Shown here: positions 1-7,851 of the stretch, piece after piece | How positions within the stretch are numbered: position 1 is the stretch's first letter | Layout: the number at the start of each line of letters is the position of its first letter | DNA from: Paenibacillus oryzae | Lineage (GTDB): Bacteria > Bacillota > Bacilli > Paenibacillales > Paenibacillaceae | Direction of reading: 5' to 3' | Assembly: GCF_001675045.1 (NCBI RefSeq) | Contig: NZ_LYPA01000047.1 | Span: forward strand, 62,001-126,000 | Length of the DNA stretch: 64,000 nucleotides | The notes under the pieces: model-generated | What the model saw: the letters and a program-made list of their open reading frames with translations, nothing else | Database searches by the model: none | What the model was told of the DNA's origin: nothing | Made by a program: the position numbers and the translations under genes

Positions 1-67
1 GGAGGGGAGCGGCGGCGAAAGCGGGCAGCCTGCTGGCTCCGGCAGCTTGCATACGGGGACTGACTGA
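1..67 (+). other. possible 3' end of a truncated plus-strand gene
   Basis: One plus-strand frame is open from base 2 to a TGA at 65-67 and would give a Gly/Ser-rich tail. The other two plus frames also stop soon after, so the choice is uncertain. It converges on the M23 peptidase gene. In Bacillus subtilis the gene next to lytH is yunB, but too little is present here to claim that identity. Confidence 0.25.
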
Positions 68-77
68 ATAGGGCTGC

Positions 78-1214
78 TTAACGCTTGCGTTCGGACTGCT
101 CCCAGCGCTTGAGCATAGGGTACGGGTCGAACGCCCACTCTACGAGGCCCCGGTCGCTATAAATGCCGTAGTGCAGATGAGGCGGGAATTTGCCGGAGGT
201 GCCGGGTTTGCCGTACCCGGAGCTGCCCACCCAGCCGATAACTTGACCGGGTTCCACAATCTGGCCGGCGGCAAGCGATTTTTGAAAGCCGGACAAATGG
301 GCGTAATAGTGGTAATGATTGTTCAAATCCCGGATGCCGACTCGCCAGCCTCCGTATTTGTTCCAGCCCTTGCTTTCAACGATGCCGTAGCAGGTGCTGC
401 GGACCGGCGTGCCATGTCCGGCAAAAATATCGGTGCCTTCATGAATACGCCGACCGCCCCATCCCCGCCGGTCGCCCCATGTATCCCTGTACGAATAGGA
501 GACGCCTTGCGGGAGCGGGAAGGCATGCTGGAATAAATCGAGGTGGCCGTAGTGACTGTAAATGGCCGCAAACTGCCCGATACGCTGAACGGCGCGGCTG
601 TTACGGTAATATTCCCATACGCCGGCCGGAAAACGGCTTTCTGTCGGCCCGTACGAGGACATAAAGGAGATTAGCGAATAGAGCAGATCAAAATCACTGC
701 TTCGAGCTGCCGCTCCATCTCCGTCTCCATCTCTTCCGATTCCCCCGAACAACCGGATTGACAGCGGGGAAATATCTTCCTGATCGGGATTTAATCCCCC
801 GGCCCAGCGCTCATGCTCCACAAATACGGCAGAATACTGGCCTAAGGCAGCCCTTGCTTTCGGCTTGGCCTTTGATATTGTCCGCTCGTATTGATCCACC
901 GCGGCAGACCAGTACCAGGGAACGCCGGTAACCAGTTCTACCCGGTCATACAGCTCTCTGCGCGCATCGTAAGCCTCGTTGCCCAAAGCGGCTGCTTCCA
1001 TCGTTTTCCCGTCCGCCTTCGCAGCCCTCTCTTTCTGCAAGACTGCCGCAGATGCCGGAGCGTATTGGTGCGTTGGCGCAAAGGTCCGAGCTTCCGGCGT
1101 AATTGTAAGCAGCAGCCTATACGGAGATGCGCCCTGTCCGGACTGAGCTGCCGGCAATGCCGGGACAGACAGCAGTGCTACAGCGACGGCCGTTGCATGA
1201 AGGATCAGTTTCAA
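78..1214 (-). CDS. LytH-like M23 family metallo-endopeptidase
   Basis: Predicted secreted zinc peptidase acting on peptidoglycan cross-peptides. A hydrophobic signal segment covers about residues 3-23. The C-terminal third is a LytM/M23 domain with the HxxxD zinc motif (His258, Asp262), a HYHYYAH stretch near 300-306 and the terminal HLH (346-348). I chose the TTG at 1214 because an AAGGGTGG ribosome binding site lies just upstream. A longer frame from 1238 would place that site inside the coding region. In B. subtilis the L-Ala-D-Glu endopeptidase lytH lies next to lipA as it does here, so a role in spore cortex maturation is likely. That role is inferred from synteny and domain content. The middle region (about 60-240) has no motif I recognise. 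Confidence 0.8.
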   Translation of the reverse strand: MKLILHATAVAVALLSVPALPAAQSGQGASPYRLLLTITPEARTFAPTHQYAPASAAVLQKERAAKADGKTMEAAALGNEAYDARRELYDRVELVTGVPWYWSAAVDQYERTISKAKPKARAALGQYSAVFVEHERWAGGLNPDQEDISPLSIRLFGGIGRDGDGDGAAARSSDFDLLYSLISFMSSYGPTESRFPAGVWEYYRNSRAVQRIGQFAAIYSHYGHLDLFQHAFPLPQGVSYSYRDTWGDRRGWGGRRIHEGTDIFAGHGTPVRSTCYGIVESKGWNKYGGWRVGIRDLNNHYHYYAHLSGFQKSLAAGQIVEPGQVIGWVGSSGYGKPGTSGKFPPHLHYGIYSDRGLVEWAFDPYPMLKRWEQSERKR

Positions 1215-1405
1215 TAGTCCCACCCTTTCGCCATACAAATGATACAGATATGGTTTGCAGTGAGACTTTTTTTATCCCTGTATGGGGGATTTCGGGAAAT
1301 CCGGCTAGCCGATACATCTCATTTTGAGATAAAACAGATAATAATTAGCTATCGTTATTTGCTGCAGACAAGCGGGACTTGTCATTACTTTTTGTGGGCA
1401 AAGCG

Positions 1406-1414
1406 TGTTATAAT
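1406..1414 (+). promoter_or_regulatory. extended -10 element upstream of lipA
   Basis: TGTTATAAT is a perfect extended -10 (TGnTATAAT) about 60 bases before the lipA start. No good -35 is visible, which is common with extended -10 promoters. The leader that follows contains the motif AACAACCTCTTA, also found near 5978. Confidence 0.5.
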
Positions 1415-1474
1415 GGGTGCGATGAGTTTTTTAAACAACCTCTTATAATTGGACGCGAAAGCAGGTAATGATAA

Positions 1475-2437
1475 ATGAATCAGCGTGAAAAGCTGCAAAA
1501 GCCGGACTGGCTTCGGATCAAGCTTACCACTGATGGTCACTATTCGGAAATCAAGGACATGATGCGTTCCAAGACGCTGCATACCGTATGCGAAGAGGCC
1601 CGTTGCCCCAACATTTATGAATGCTGGTCCAATCGCACGGCGACCTTTATGATTCTAGGCGATATCTGTACTCGGGCTTGCCGTTTCTGCGCGGTCAAGA
1701 CAGGTCTGCCTACGGAGCTGGATTTGCAGGAGCCGGAGCGTGTAGCCGAAGCGGCTGAATCCATGGGGCTGATGCATTGCGTTGTTACATCCGTAGCCCG
1801 CGATGATCTGGCTGACGGCGGAGCCTCAATCTTTGCGGCAACGATTGCCGCAATCCGGAAGCGGATGCCGGCTTGCCGGGTCGAGGTCCTAATTCCAGAC
1901 TTTATGGGCAATCGGGATGCCCTGCAGGTTGTCATGGACGCGAATCCTGACATTCTTAATCACAATATCGAAACGGTTTCCCGTCTTTCCGATCGCGTAA
2001 GGGCGAAAGCGAAGTATCAGCGCTCGCTTGAGCTGTTGAAACGGGCTAAGGAAATGAAACCCAAAATTCCGACCAAGTCCAGCATTATGCTTGGCGTGGG
2101 CGAGGAATGGGATGAAATTTTGGAGGCTATGGACGATTTGCGCGCGGTTGACTGTAATATATTGACGCTGGGACAATATTTGCAGCCAACGCCAAAGCAT
2201 ATGCCGATCAAGCGTTACGTGCATCCAGACGAGTTCGCACAGCTTAAAATCGAAGGCAAAAAAAGAGGTTTCCGCCATGTAGAGTCCGGGCCGCTTGTAC
2301 GCAGCTCGTATCATGCGCATGAACAGACGGATTCCGCACATGCAGCCATGGCCGCCGATGTTGCTTCGGGAATGGACAATGAGTTTGTGCTTGAGCCCTC
2401 CGGCTCCTGTTCAACCGCTGCGGCAGGCATTAAGTAA
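1475..2437 (+). CDS. lipA: lipoyl synthase
   Basis: Radical SAM enzyme that inserts two sulfur atoms into octanoyl groups on lipoyl domains of 2-oxoacid dehydrogenases and the glycine cleavage H protein. The radical SAM cluster motif CxxxCxxC is Cys65, Cys69, Cys72. The auxiliary cluster cysteines are Cys39, Cys44 and Cys50. The C-terminal SSYHA region carries the conserved serine. At 320 residues it is slightly longer than usual, with about 20 extra low-complexity residues at the end. AGGT precedes the ATG. A yutD-like gene follows after 24 bases, as in other bacilli where lipA (yutB) and yutD are close neighbours. Confidence 0.95.
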   Translation: MNQREKLQKPDWLRIKLTTDGHYSEIKDMMRSKTLHTVCEEARCPNIYECWSNRTATFMILGDICTRACRFCAVKTGLPTELDLQEPERVAEAAESMGLMHCVVTSVARDDLADGGASIFAATIAAIRKRMPACRVEVLIPDFMGNRDALQVVMDANPDILNHNIETVSRLSDRVRAKAKYQRSLELLKRAKEMKPKIPTKSSIMLGVGEEWDEILEAMDDLRAVDCNILTLGQYLQPTPKHMPIKRYVHPDEFAQLKIEGKKRGFRHVESGPLVRSSYHAHEQTDSAHAAMAADVASGMDNEFVLEPSGSCSTAAAGIK

Positions 2438-2461
2438 CGCAGTTTTTAGCGAGGTGAAACT

Positions 2462-3238
2462 ATGGCATTGATTCATATCGGGGGCAAATCCTACGAGCTT
2501 GTCCACGAAAATAGAAACGGCTGGAATCCGGAGTCCTTCCGGAGCCGATACAGCGAAGTGCTGGAGCGTTATGATTTTATCATTGGCGACTGGGGCTACA
2601 ATCAGCTGCGGCTTAAAGGATTTTTCCGTGATAATCATCAAAAGGCCAATCGCGATTGCTCCTTTTCGAGCATTAGCGACTACATTAATGAATATTGCAA
2701 TTTCGGATGCGCTTATTTCATCCTGGAGAAAAAGCAGGGGGCCGTCAAGGAATTCGGCGATGACGATCTGGATTTGAATGAAGCGCCTCCCCTTATTGCG
2801 CTGGACGGCATGGAGCTGAGGGCCGCCGCTGAATCGGCCGCAACGGCCGAGGCGGATGTATCGGTATCGGGCTTGATCGTAAGAGAAGCCTCAAGAGAAG
2901 CTGCCGTCCTTCCGCAGCGTAATCGCCATCGCTATCAGCCTCCGCGTTCCGAGGCGACTGCAGAAAAGCAAGACCAGCAGGAGCAGCAGCATAGGTCTGG
3001 CAGGCATGAGAAAGAAGGCAGAGGCGCTCGTGATTCCCGCAGCGGACAAGGAGAAGGCCGCAGACGGGACAAGGAGCATCAGCATCGCAAAGGAAATGCC
3101 CGCAGCCATGAGCACAAAGGCAAAAAAACGTCTAGACATGCTCCAGGCGGAAGCGGATCGCACGAGGCGGCGGCATCGGCATCGGAGCCGCGGCAAAACA
3201 GAGGAGCTTCGCATAAAGGGAACGCCGAGTCCGAATAA
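2462..3238 (+). CDS. YutD-like (DUF1027) protein with a long charged tail
   Basis: Residues 1-90 match the YutD family, with the signature region YDFIIGDWGYNQLRLKGF and conserved cysteines in the CNFGCAYF segment. The molecular function of the family is not settled. Residues from about 105 to 258 form an unusual low-complexity extension rich in Ala, Glu, Arg, Lys, His and Gln, likely disordered. Family members are usually only about 100 residues long. AGGTG precedes the ATG. The gene follows lipA and ends in a strong terminator that overlaps its stop codon. Confidence 0.75.
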   Translation: MALIHIGGKSYELVHENRNGWNPESFRSRYSEVLERYDFIIGDWGYNQLRLKGFFRDNHQKANRDCSFSSISDYINEYCNFGCAYFILEKKQGAVKEFGDDDLDLNEAPPLIALDGMELRAAAESAATAEADVSVSGLIVREASREAAVLPQRNRHRYQPPRSEATAEKQDQQEQQHRSGRHEKEGRGARDSRSGQGEGRRRDKEHQHRKGNARSHEHKGKKTSRHAPGGSGSHEAAASASEPRQNRGASHKGNAESE

Positions 3239-3287
3239 AAAAAGCTGGAGGTAATGGTTATTATATCCATTTCCCTCCAGCTTTTTT
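3238..3287 (+). terminator. intrinsic terminator of lipA-yutD
   Basis: AAAAGCTGGAGG pairs with CCTCCAGCTTTTTT across a loop of about 20 bases. The flanking A-run and T-run make it usable from either strand. Confidence 0.9.
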
Positions 3288-3344
3288 GATATTTTAGTAT
3301 TTTAACATGTGTTAAGTGGATTTGTTTTTAATGCCTGAAGTGGA

Positions 3345-3522
3345 TTTGTACGAAATTTCACTCAAAATGTGATTGCATGAACGTTAATAGAGGTGCTTTG
3401 TATGAAAAATCGTACAAAAGCAAAGCATTATTTTCCACAAGAGATATTTTTGTATGATAAATCGTACAAATGGTAATCGCTGCAATGAAAACCTATGTGT
3501 TTTATACGAAAAATCATACAAA
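3345..3522. repeat. four palindromic units at exact 52-bp spacing
   Basis: Units start at 3345, 3397, 3449 and 3501, exactly 52 bp apart. Units 2-4 carry a 22-bp imperfect palindrome of the form TTTGTATGA..ATCGTACAAA; unit 1 is degenerate. The palindrome is the same as in the array at 51110-51703, but the roughly 30-bp sequences between palindromes differ. The array sits between the convergent yutD-like and NAD kinase genes. No coding sequence was seen in this gap. Confidence 0.85.
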
Positions 3523-3539
3523 CCTGACATGGCTTCGCC

Positions 3540-3678
3540 GGCCTGTCTTACTGGCCTGTCTTACTGGCCTGTCTTACCGGCCTGTCTTACTGGCCTGTTT
3601 TGTTGATCTGTTTTGTTGATCTGTTGTTGATCTGCTTTATTGGCCGGTCTTATTGGTTTGTTTTACGGCTTGCGTTAT
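3540..3678. repeat. 13-bp tandem repeat running into the nadK stop
   Basis: About eleven direct copies of a 13-base unit, GGCCTGTCTTACT, decay into variants such as GATCTGTTTTGTT. The last copy overlaps the nadK stop codon. No function is apparent. Confidence 0.8.
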
Positions 3679-4472
3679 TGAACGTCGTAGCCAAGAAACG
3701 CTTCGCGAACCCGGTTCCAGAACGGAAAAGGCCGATACCTTGGAAAGCTGACCTTGCGGTTGCTTACACTGCAGCGGATGGAACGGATATCGCTGTACAT
3801 CATGCTGATATGGTCGATGCTGAGCTGGATTCGCTGGTCTTTTTTTGAAATAATGTCGCAATGATGATGCTTGGGCAGCAGAACGGATGAACCAAGCGTG
3901 CGAAATACCCGATTATTAATGGATGCAATTTCCGCAATCTGCAGCGACTCAATGGAGGGATGAACAACGGCTCCCCCAAGGCTTTTGTTATAAGCGGTGC
4001 TGCCGGAAGGGGTGGAGATGACGATGCCGTCTCCCCTGAACATCTCGAACAATTCATCATTAACATCAATTTGCGCCATAAGCGTGCCGTCTACGCCTTT
4101 GAGCGTAAATTCATTCAAAGCCAAATAGTTTAACGTTTCCGTGCTGGTTTCGATCTCAATCTGGGCTAACGGATACCGTACCATAATAGGCGTTTCCTTG
4201 GCCATAAAGGAAACGAGCTCCTCTAGCTCATCCGCATTCCAGTCTGCGTAAAAGCCGAGATGTCCGGTATGAATCCCAATAAATGCAACATCGGAAATGG
4301 AATTAACATAATTATGAAACGCCTGAAGCAAGGTGCCGTCGCCACCGATTGAAATGACGATTTCCGGCTTGGCTTCATCCAACTGGAAGCCGTTTTGTGC
4401 AGCCAGTTCATGAAAACGCCGGGCAAGCTCCTTTGAACGCTCGTCTCCTCTGTCAACCACTGCATATTTCAA
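3675..4472 (-). CDS. nadK: NAD kinase
   Basis: Phosphorylates NAD+ to NADP+ in the cytoplasm. The 265-residue length is typical of the short Bacillota form. The GGDGTLL phosphate-binding motif is at residues 43-49, followed by the LNEFTLKG region and the glycine-rich SGSTAYNKSLGG segment that binds the nicotinamide nucleotide. Translation starts at TTG, positioned by a clear GGAAGGAGA site. The stop codon lies in the 13-bp tandem repeat. The next gene, ylbJ, is on the same strand 81 bases upstream. Confidence 0.93.
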   Translation of the reverse strand: MKYAVVDRGDERSKELARRFHELAAQNGFQLDEAKPEIVISIGGDGTLLQAFHNYVNSISDVAFIGIHTGHLGFYADWNADELEELVSFMAKETPIMVRYPLAQIEIETSTETLNYLALNEFTLKGVDGTLMAQIDVNDELFEMFRGDGIVISTPSGSTAYNKSLGGAVVHPSIESLQIAEIASINNRVFRTLGSSVLLPKHHHCDIISKKDQRIQLSIDHISMMYSDIRSIRCSVSNRKVSFPRYRPFPFWNRVREAFLGYDVQ

Positions 4473-4553
4473 CGTGGAAATCTCCTTCCGGGTTTTACAA
4501 GGCTTTTAACAGCCTCTATAAATGATATCGGAAACAGGCATGAAATTCAATGA

Positions 4554-5642
4554 TTAAGGGCCGAGAACTCCCCAAAAGAGGTAGACAAGTCCCATCGCAA
4601 TAAAACCGTGCAGAAGGCGGGCCAGCAAGAGAGGGGTGTAGCGAAGCGGCGTTCTGCTGAGCAGGCTTGCGATTTGGGCATGAACGGATAAACCGCCCCA
4701 TGAAAGAACCCAGGCGGCAATGGCGGCTTGATGCATCAGGCTGTTACCTCCGGCTCCGGCTGCTCTAGCTCCAAGCGTAACCTCGAATAGTCCAAATACC
4801 ACAGCATCCGCGAGCTGAACAGGCATACCAGACAGCTCAAACAGAAGGCGTAGCACATTGGACAGCCCCTCCAGCAGCCCCGCAAGGTCAAGCATCTCCA
4901 TCACAACGGAAAAAAACACAACAAGACCGCCTACAACAATCATAAGCCTAAGCGCCGATTGTATGGATTCCTGGAGGAGCTGGCCAAAATTCCGTCCATC
5001 CAGCAAACGGGCGTCATGCATAGCGCGAAACGCCGATTTAAGCCTGCTGCCGCTATAATTTCCGCTGCCGGATACCGGAGAATTATAGGCTGTGCCTTTT
5101 GCGGATGAAGGGCTGGAGTCCTCTTTAGCTGCGTGGAACCGCATCAGCAGGCCGATGACAAGCCCTCCTCCGTAATGCGCGGCCGCCAGCAGAGGCGCCA
5201 ATGCGACCTGATGAAAAAAACCGACCGAAACGGCGCCAATTAGAAAAATAGGGTCAGAGGTTGTCGTAAAAGCGACAAGCCGCTCTCCCTCCGCCCGGTT
5301 GATCAGCCGCTGCTCCCAGAGCTGGGCGGTCAAGCGGGCCCCCACGGGATAGCCGGATATATAGCCCATTGCGACCACAAACCCGCCAATGCCTGGAAGG
5401 CGGAACAACGGGCGCATCAATGGGTCCAGAAGCCTGCCAAAAAAATGGACGATGCCAAGTCCCAGCAGCAATTCGGAAATAACAAAAAACGGGAAGAGGG
5501 CCGGAAAAAGCACCTGCCACCATATCGAAAGGCCGCGCAGGGAGGATTGCAACGCTTCCTCTGGAAAAACGGCCATCAGCAGACACAGGAGCAATGCCGA
5601 ATAAGCAATCAGCGACAAGGGGTGTAGCAGGGCTCGAAGCAT
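4554..5642 (-). CDS. ylbJ: sporulation integral membrane protein YlbJ
   Basis: Polytopic membrane protein of 362 residues with about eight hydrophobic segments and two nucleoside-recognition (Gate) type regions. The first contains the characteristic GYISGYPVGARLTAQLWE stretch (about 112-129). YlbJ family proteins are needed for normal spore cortex formation, but the transported substrate is unknown. A hydrophilic loop near residues 170-205 is rich in Ser and probably cytoplasmic. GAGGAGG precedes the ATG. In B. subtilis the gene lies elsewhere, so its place beside nadK is a local arrangement. Confidence 0.85.
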   Translation of the reverse strand: MLRALLHPLSLIAYSALLLCLLMAVFPEEALQSSLRGLSIWWQVLFPALFPFFVISELLLGLGIVHFFGRLLDPLMRPLFRLPGIGGFVVAMGYISGYPVGARLTAQLWEQRLINRAEGERLVAFTTTSDPIFLIGAVSVGFFHQVALAPLLAAAHYGGGLVIGLLMRFHAAKEDSSPSSAKGTAYNSPVSGSGNYSGSRLKSAFRAMHDARLLDGRNFGQLLQESIQSALRLMIVVGGLVVFFSVVMEMLDLAGLLEGLSNVLRLLFELSGMPVQLADAVVFGLFEVTLGARAAGAGGNSLMHQAAIAAWVLSWGGLSVHAQIASLLSRTPLRYTPLLLARLLHGFIAMGLVYLFWGVLGP

Positions 5643-5835
5643 CTTGAGAACCTCCTCGGCATGTAGACCATAGGAATAAAAGCTATTCCTAAATCCTATG
5701 TTTCAAGTTGGACAGCCATCACAAACTTTGAAATGTTACAATGACATTACAGTTTGGAAAACGCTATCATTTTGCGTGTTATAGGACCGGGTTTATGGTA
5801 CAATAAAACTATCCTTAAAGCTTGGAGTGGTGAGT

Positions 5836-5928
5836 ATGAGTATTATCGCTGGCATTCTTGTCTGCGCTTTTGTCTACGTCATCCGTGAGTCCATTGCATC
5901 GCCAAACGAAGAGGATTACAAAACCTGA
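5836..5928 (+). CDS. 30-residue putative membrane miniprotein
   Basis: Short ORF with a well-placed GGAGTGGTGAG site before the ATG. The product has one hydrophobic segment (residues 2-16, IIAGILVCAFVYV), then a short charged tail ending in EEDYKT. A TACAAT element lies about 35 bases upstream and a terminator about 85 bases downstream, which supports a short transcript. I do not recognise a family. A single-pass regulatory or sporulation miniprotein is possible but unproven. Confidence 0.5.
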   Translation: MSIIAGILVCAFVYVIRESIASPNEEDYKT

Positions 5929-6010
5929 ATTCGTGTCCGAAAACCTGGATATCCTTACCGGGCGAACACTTTTTGAACAACCTCTTAAAGCTTGGCGTCA
6001 AGAAATAGCG

Positions 6011-6040
6011 CCCGCATGCATGCATGCGGGTTGTTTTATT
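6011..6040 (+). terminator. terminator after the 30-residue ORF
   Basis: CCCGCATGCATGCATGCGGG is a self-complementary stem followed by TTGTTTTATTT. Confidence 0.7.
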
Positions 6041-6128
6041 TGATGAGGCTGAAAGTTATCTCCTGATCAGTTCGCAAGTAGGATAATCAACATTGTGATA
6101 TTCTTCGCGGACAAGCAGAGGAAAAGTG

Positions 6129-6137
6129 TGATATAAT
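6129..6137 (+). promoter_or_regulatory. extended -10 upstream of the truncated haemoglobin
   Basis: TGATATAAT matches the TGnTATAAT extended -10, about 29 bases before the start. No clear -35 was seen. Confidence 0.5.
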
Positions 6138-6165
6138 TCAAAATACCTACAAAATGGAGTTGGAT

Positions 6166-6552
6166 ATGCCGATGAATAGGAATATAAGCCTTTACGATGC
6201 ATTGGGCGGCGAGGCTGCGATTAGGTCTATAGTCGAATGTTTTTACCCGAAGGTGCAAAATCATCCGTTGCTTGGTCCTATTTTCCCGGAGGATATTAAT
6301 CCGGTCATGGAAAAACAATTTTTGTTTCTTACGCAATTTTTCGGCGGGCCCCATCTGTATTCAGAGCAGCACGGCCATCCCATGATGCGCGCCAGACATT
6401 TGCCTTTTCCCATTACGCCGGAAAGGGCGGAAGCATGGCTGTCCTGCATGAGGGAGGCTTTAAAGGAAGCAGGCATTGATTCCGAGCTTGCCGCTTTTGC
6501 TCTGGAGCGACTTTCGGGTCCGGCTCATCATTTTGTAAACACAACAGAGTAG
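6166..6552 (+). CDS. group II truncated haemoglobin (YjbI-like)
   Basis: Small haem protein expected to bind O2 or NO in the cytoplasm. The 128-residue product shows the group II features: the LYDALGGEAAIRSIV start, HPLLGPIF, the FGGPHLY segment and the H-P-MMRARH region that supplies the proximal histidine. I chose the ATG at 6166 because GGAG lies six bases upstream; an ATG at 6154 overlaps that site and one at 6172 is spaced less well. It is followed 13 bases later by a DUF2225 gene and probably co-transcribed. In B. subtilis yjbI sits near pepF-like genes, which also occur just downstream here. Confidence 0.88.
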   Translation: MPMNRNISLYDALGGEAAIRSIVECFYPKVQNHPLLGPIFPEDINPVMEKQFLFLTQFFGGPHLYSEQHGHPMMRARHLPFPITPERAEAWLSCMREALKEAGIDSELAAFALERLSGPAHHFVNTTE

Positions 6553-6565
6553 GAGACGTGATGTT

Positions 6566-7276
6566 ATGGAGCCGCTGTATGAGTCGAAAATAGAGTGCAT
6601 CTGCTGTGAAACCACCTTTGCCACCTCTCGGGTTCGCCCCAGCTTCAAAAGGGCGTCAACCACCGACTCCGATTTTTGCGGACATTATGCAAATGGCATT
6701 AATCCGGATTTTTACGTGGTGCGCGTATGTCCGCATTGCGGATTTGCGTCTACGGAGAACGGTCTGGATAAGCTGAGCGACGCGCAGAAAATGCTCTATT
6801 ACGAACGAATCGGCATGAATTGGAAGGGCGGAGATTTCAACGGCGAGCGTAGCAGGGAAACGGCTATGTACTGCTACAAGCTTGCGTTGTTGACGGCTCA
6901 GACAACTGGCGCCAAGGATCGCGTTATAGCGGGGCTGCTCCATCATATCGCATGGCTATATCGTTACGAAGGCAATAAAATCGAAGAACGGCGTTTTCTC
7001 GCTCATGCGCTGGAGTCCTATGTTCGCGTTTATGAAACGGAAGGCGTGTCGTTAAATAACGCACGTTTGATGTTTCTGATCGGGGAATTGAACAGACGGG
7101 TTGGTAATGATAAGGAAGCCGTAAAGTGGTTTTCTCGCATCATTAACGATAAACGCATTATGGATGCCGCAATGATCCGTGCAAGCCGCGAGCAATGGCA
7201 GCTGATCCGCGAGGAAGCCATGCTGCGGGAAGATGGTAATAACGAGGATTTTTCACAAGCCGTAACCTCAGCCTGA
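6566..7276 (+). CDS. DUF2225 family protein
   Basis: Cytoplasmic protein of 236 residues with no known activity. The N-terminal part carries two CxxC-type pairs, CICC near residue 11 and CPHC near residue 56, which suggest a zinc-ribbon fold. The rest (about 80-225) is helical and repeat-like (TPR-like), with segments such as YCYKLALLTAQ and AVKWFSRIIND. GGAGACGTG precedes the ATG. It is probably in one transcript with the haemoglobin gene and ends at a terminator formed by its own stop region. Confidence 0.8.
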   Translation: MEPLYESKIECICCETTFATSRVRPSFKRASTTDSDFCGHYANGINPDFYVVRVCPHCGFASTENGLDKLSDAQKMLYYERIGMNWKGGDFNGERSRETAMYCYKLALLTAQTTGAKDRVIAGLLHHIAWLYRYEGNKIEERRFLAHALESYVRVYETEGVSLNNARLMFLIGELNRRVGNDKEAVKWFSRIINDKRIMDAAMIRASREQWQLIREEAMLREDGNNEDFSQAVTSA

Positions 7277-7299
7277 AGCAGCCGCTTCAGGCTTTATTG
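7271..7299. terminator. bidirectional terminator between convergent genes
   Basis: GCCTGAAGC pairs with GCTTCAGGC across AGCC, followed by TTTATTGTTT. It overlaps the DUF2225 stop and the end of the opposing small gene. Confidence 0.8.
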
Positions 7300-7532
7300 T
7301 TTCGCAAGGCGATATCGGAAAGCAGGTAATCCCGGTCGGTATCAATAATGGTTAAAACGTTGCGGCAGCAAGGGAAAACAAGCCGCTTTTTTTTGCCTTC
7401 CGCAATAACCTGCAATTCCGAAGGCTTCAGCGGCAAAAGCACGTTTTCTGCATCGCAGAAGGGACACTTGGATACATAAATGTCTCCCATGACCGTTTCA
7501 TAAGGCCAGGTATTCTGGAACGGATGCATCAT
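7287..7532 (-). CDS. small conserved protein with two cysteine pairs
   Basis: 81-residue product with CPFC near residue 23 and a later CC pair near 55-56, suggesting a metal-binding ribbon. No named family is recognised. Its ATG overlaps the stop of the YycC-like gene by four bases (ATGA), so the two are translationally coupled. The 3' end lies inside the shared terminator with DUF2225. Confidence 0.65.
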   Translation of the reverse strand: MMHPFQNTWPYETVMGDIYVSKCPFCDAENVLLPLKPSELQVIAEGKKKRLVFPCCRNVLTIIDTDRDYLLSDIALRNNKA

Positions 7533-7792
7533 TGGCCGGAACCGTCTGTCTTGTCTTCGACGCTAGCGTTGACATGCCCTTGCTCGCCGGTTTTGCCGCC
7601 TTCTCCCTCTGCTGGTTTGGCGGGCGTATAGTCGGCTTTGTCCGGGGTGTCGGAGAGCGCTCCGCTATTTAATGACGCCAGCTTTTGGAGCAGGATATGA
7701 CGAGGCATATGCATAAGATGCTCGATCGGAACGCCCAGCTGCTCGGAAAGCTTGATTGCGGTATCCGCCGAGATTTGTAACGGTTTAGACAT
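7529..7792 (-). CDS. YycC-like protein
   Basis: The first 35 residues (KPLQISADTAIKLSEQLGV.. then PIEHLMHMPRHILLQKLA) match the short YycC family, whose function is unknown. The C-terminal half is Gly/Glu/Lys-rich and probably disordered, so this member is longer than the usual 45-50 residues. I chose the ATG at 7792, eight bases after GGAGG. An ATG at 7807 overlaps that site. It is divergent from pepF with only 59 bases between the starts. Confidence 0.75.
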   Translation of the reverse strand: MSKPLQISADTAIKLSEQLGVPIEHLMHMPRHILLQKLASLNSGALSDTPDKADYTPAKPAEGEGGKTGEQGHVNASVEDKTDGSGQ

Positions 7793-7851
7793 GTGTTTAT
7801 CCTCCATTTGGGTTATACTGTATCCATTATTCTATAACGAGGTGTGTAATT

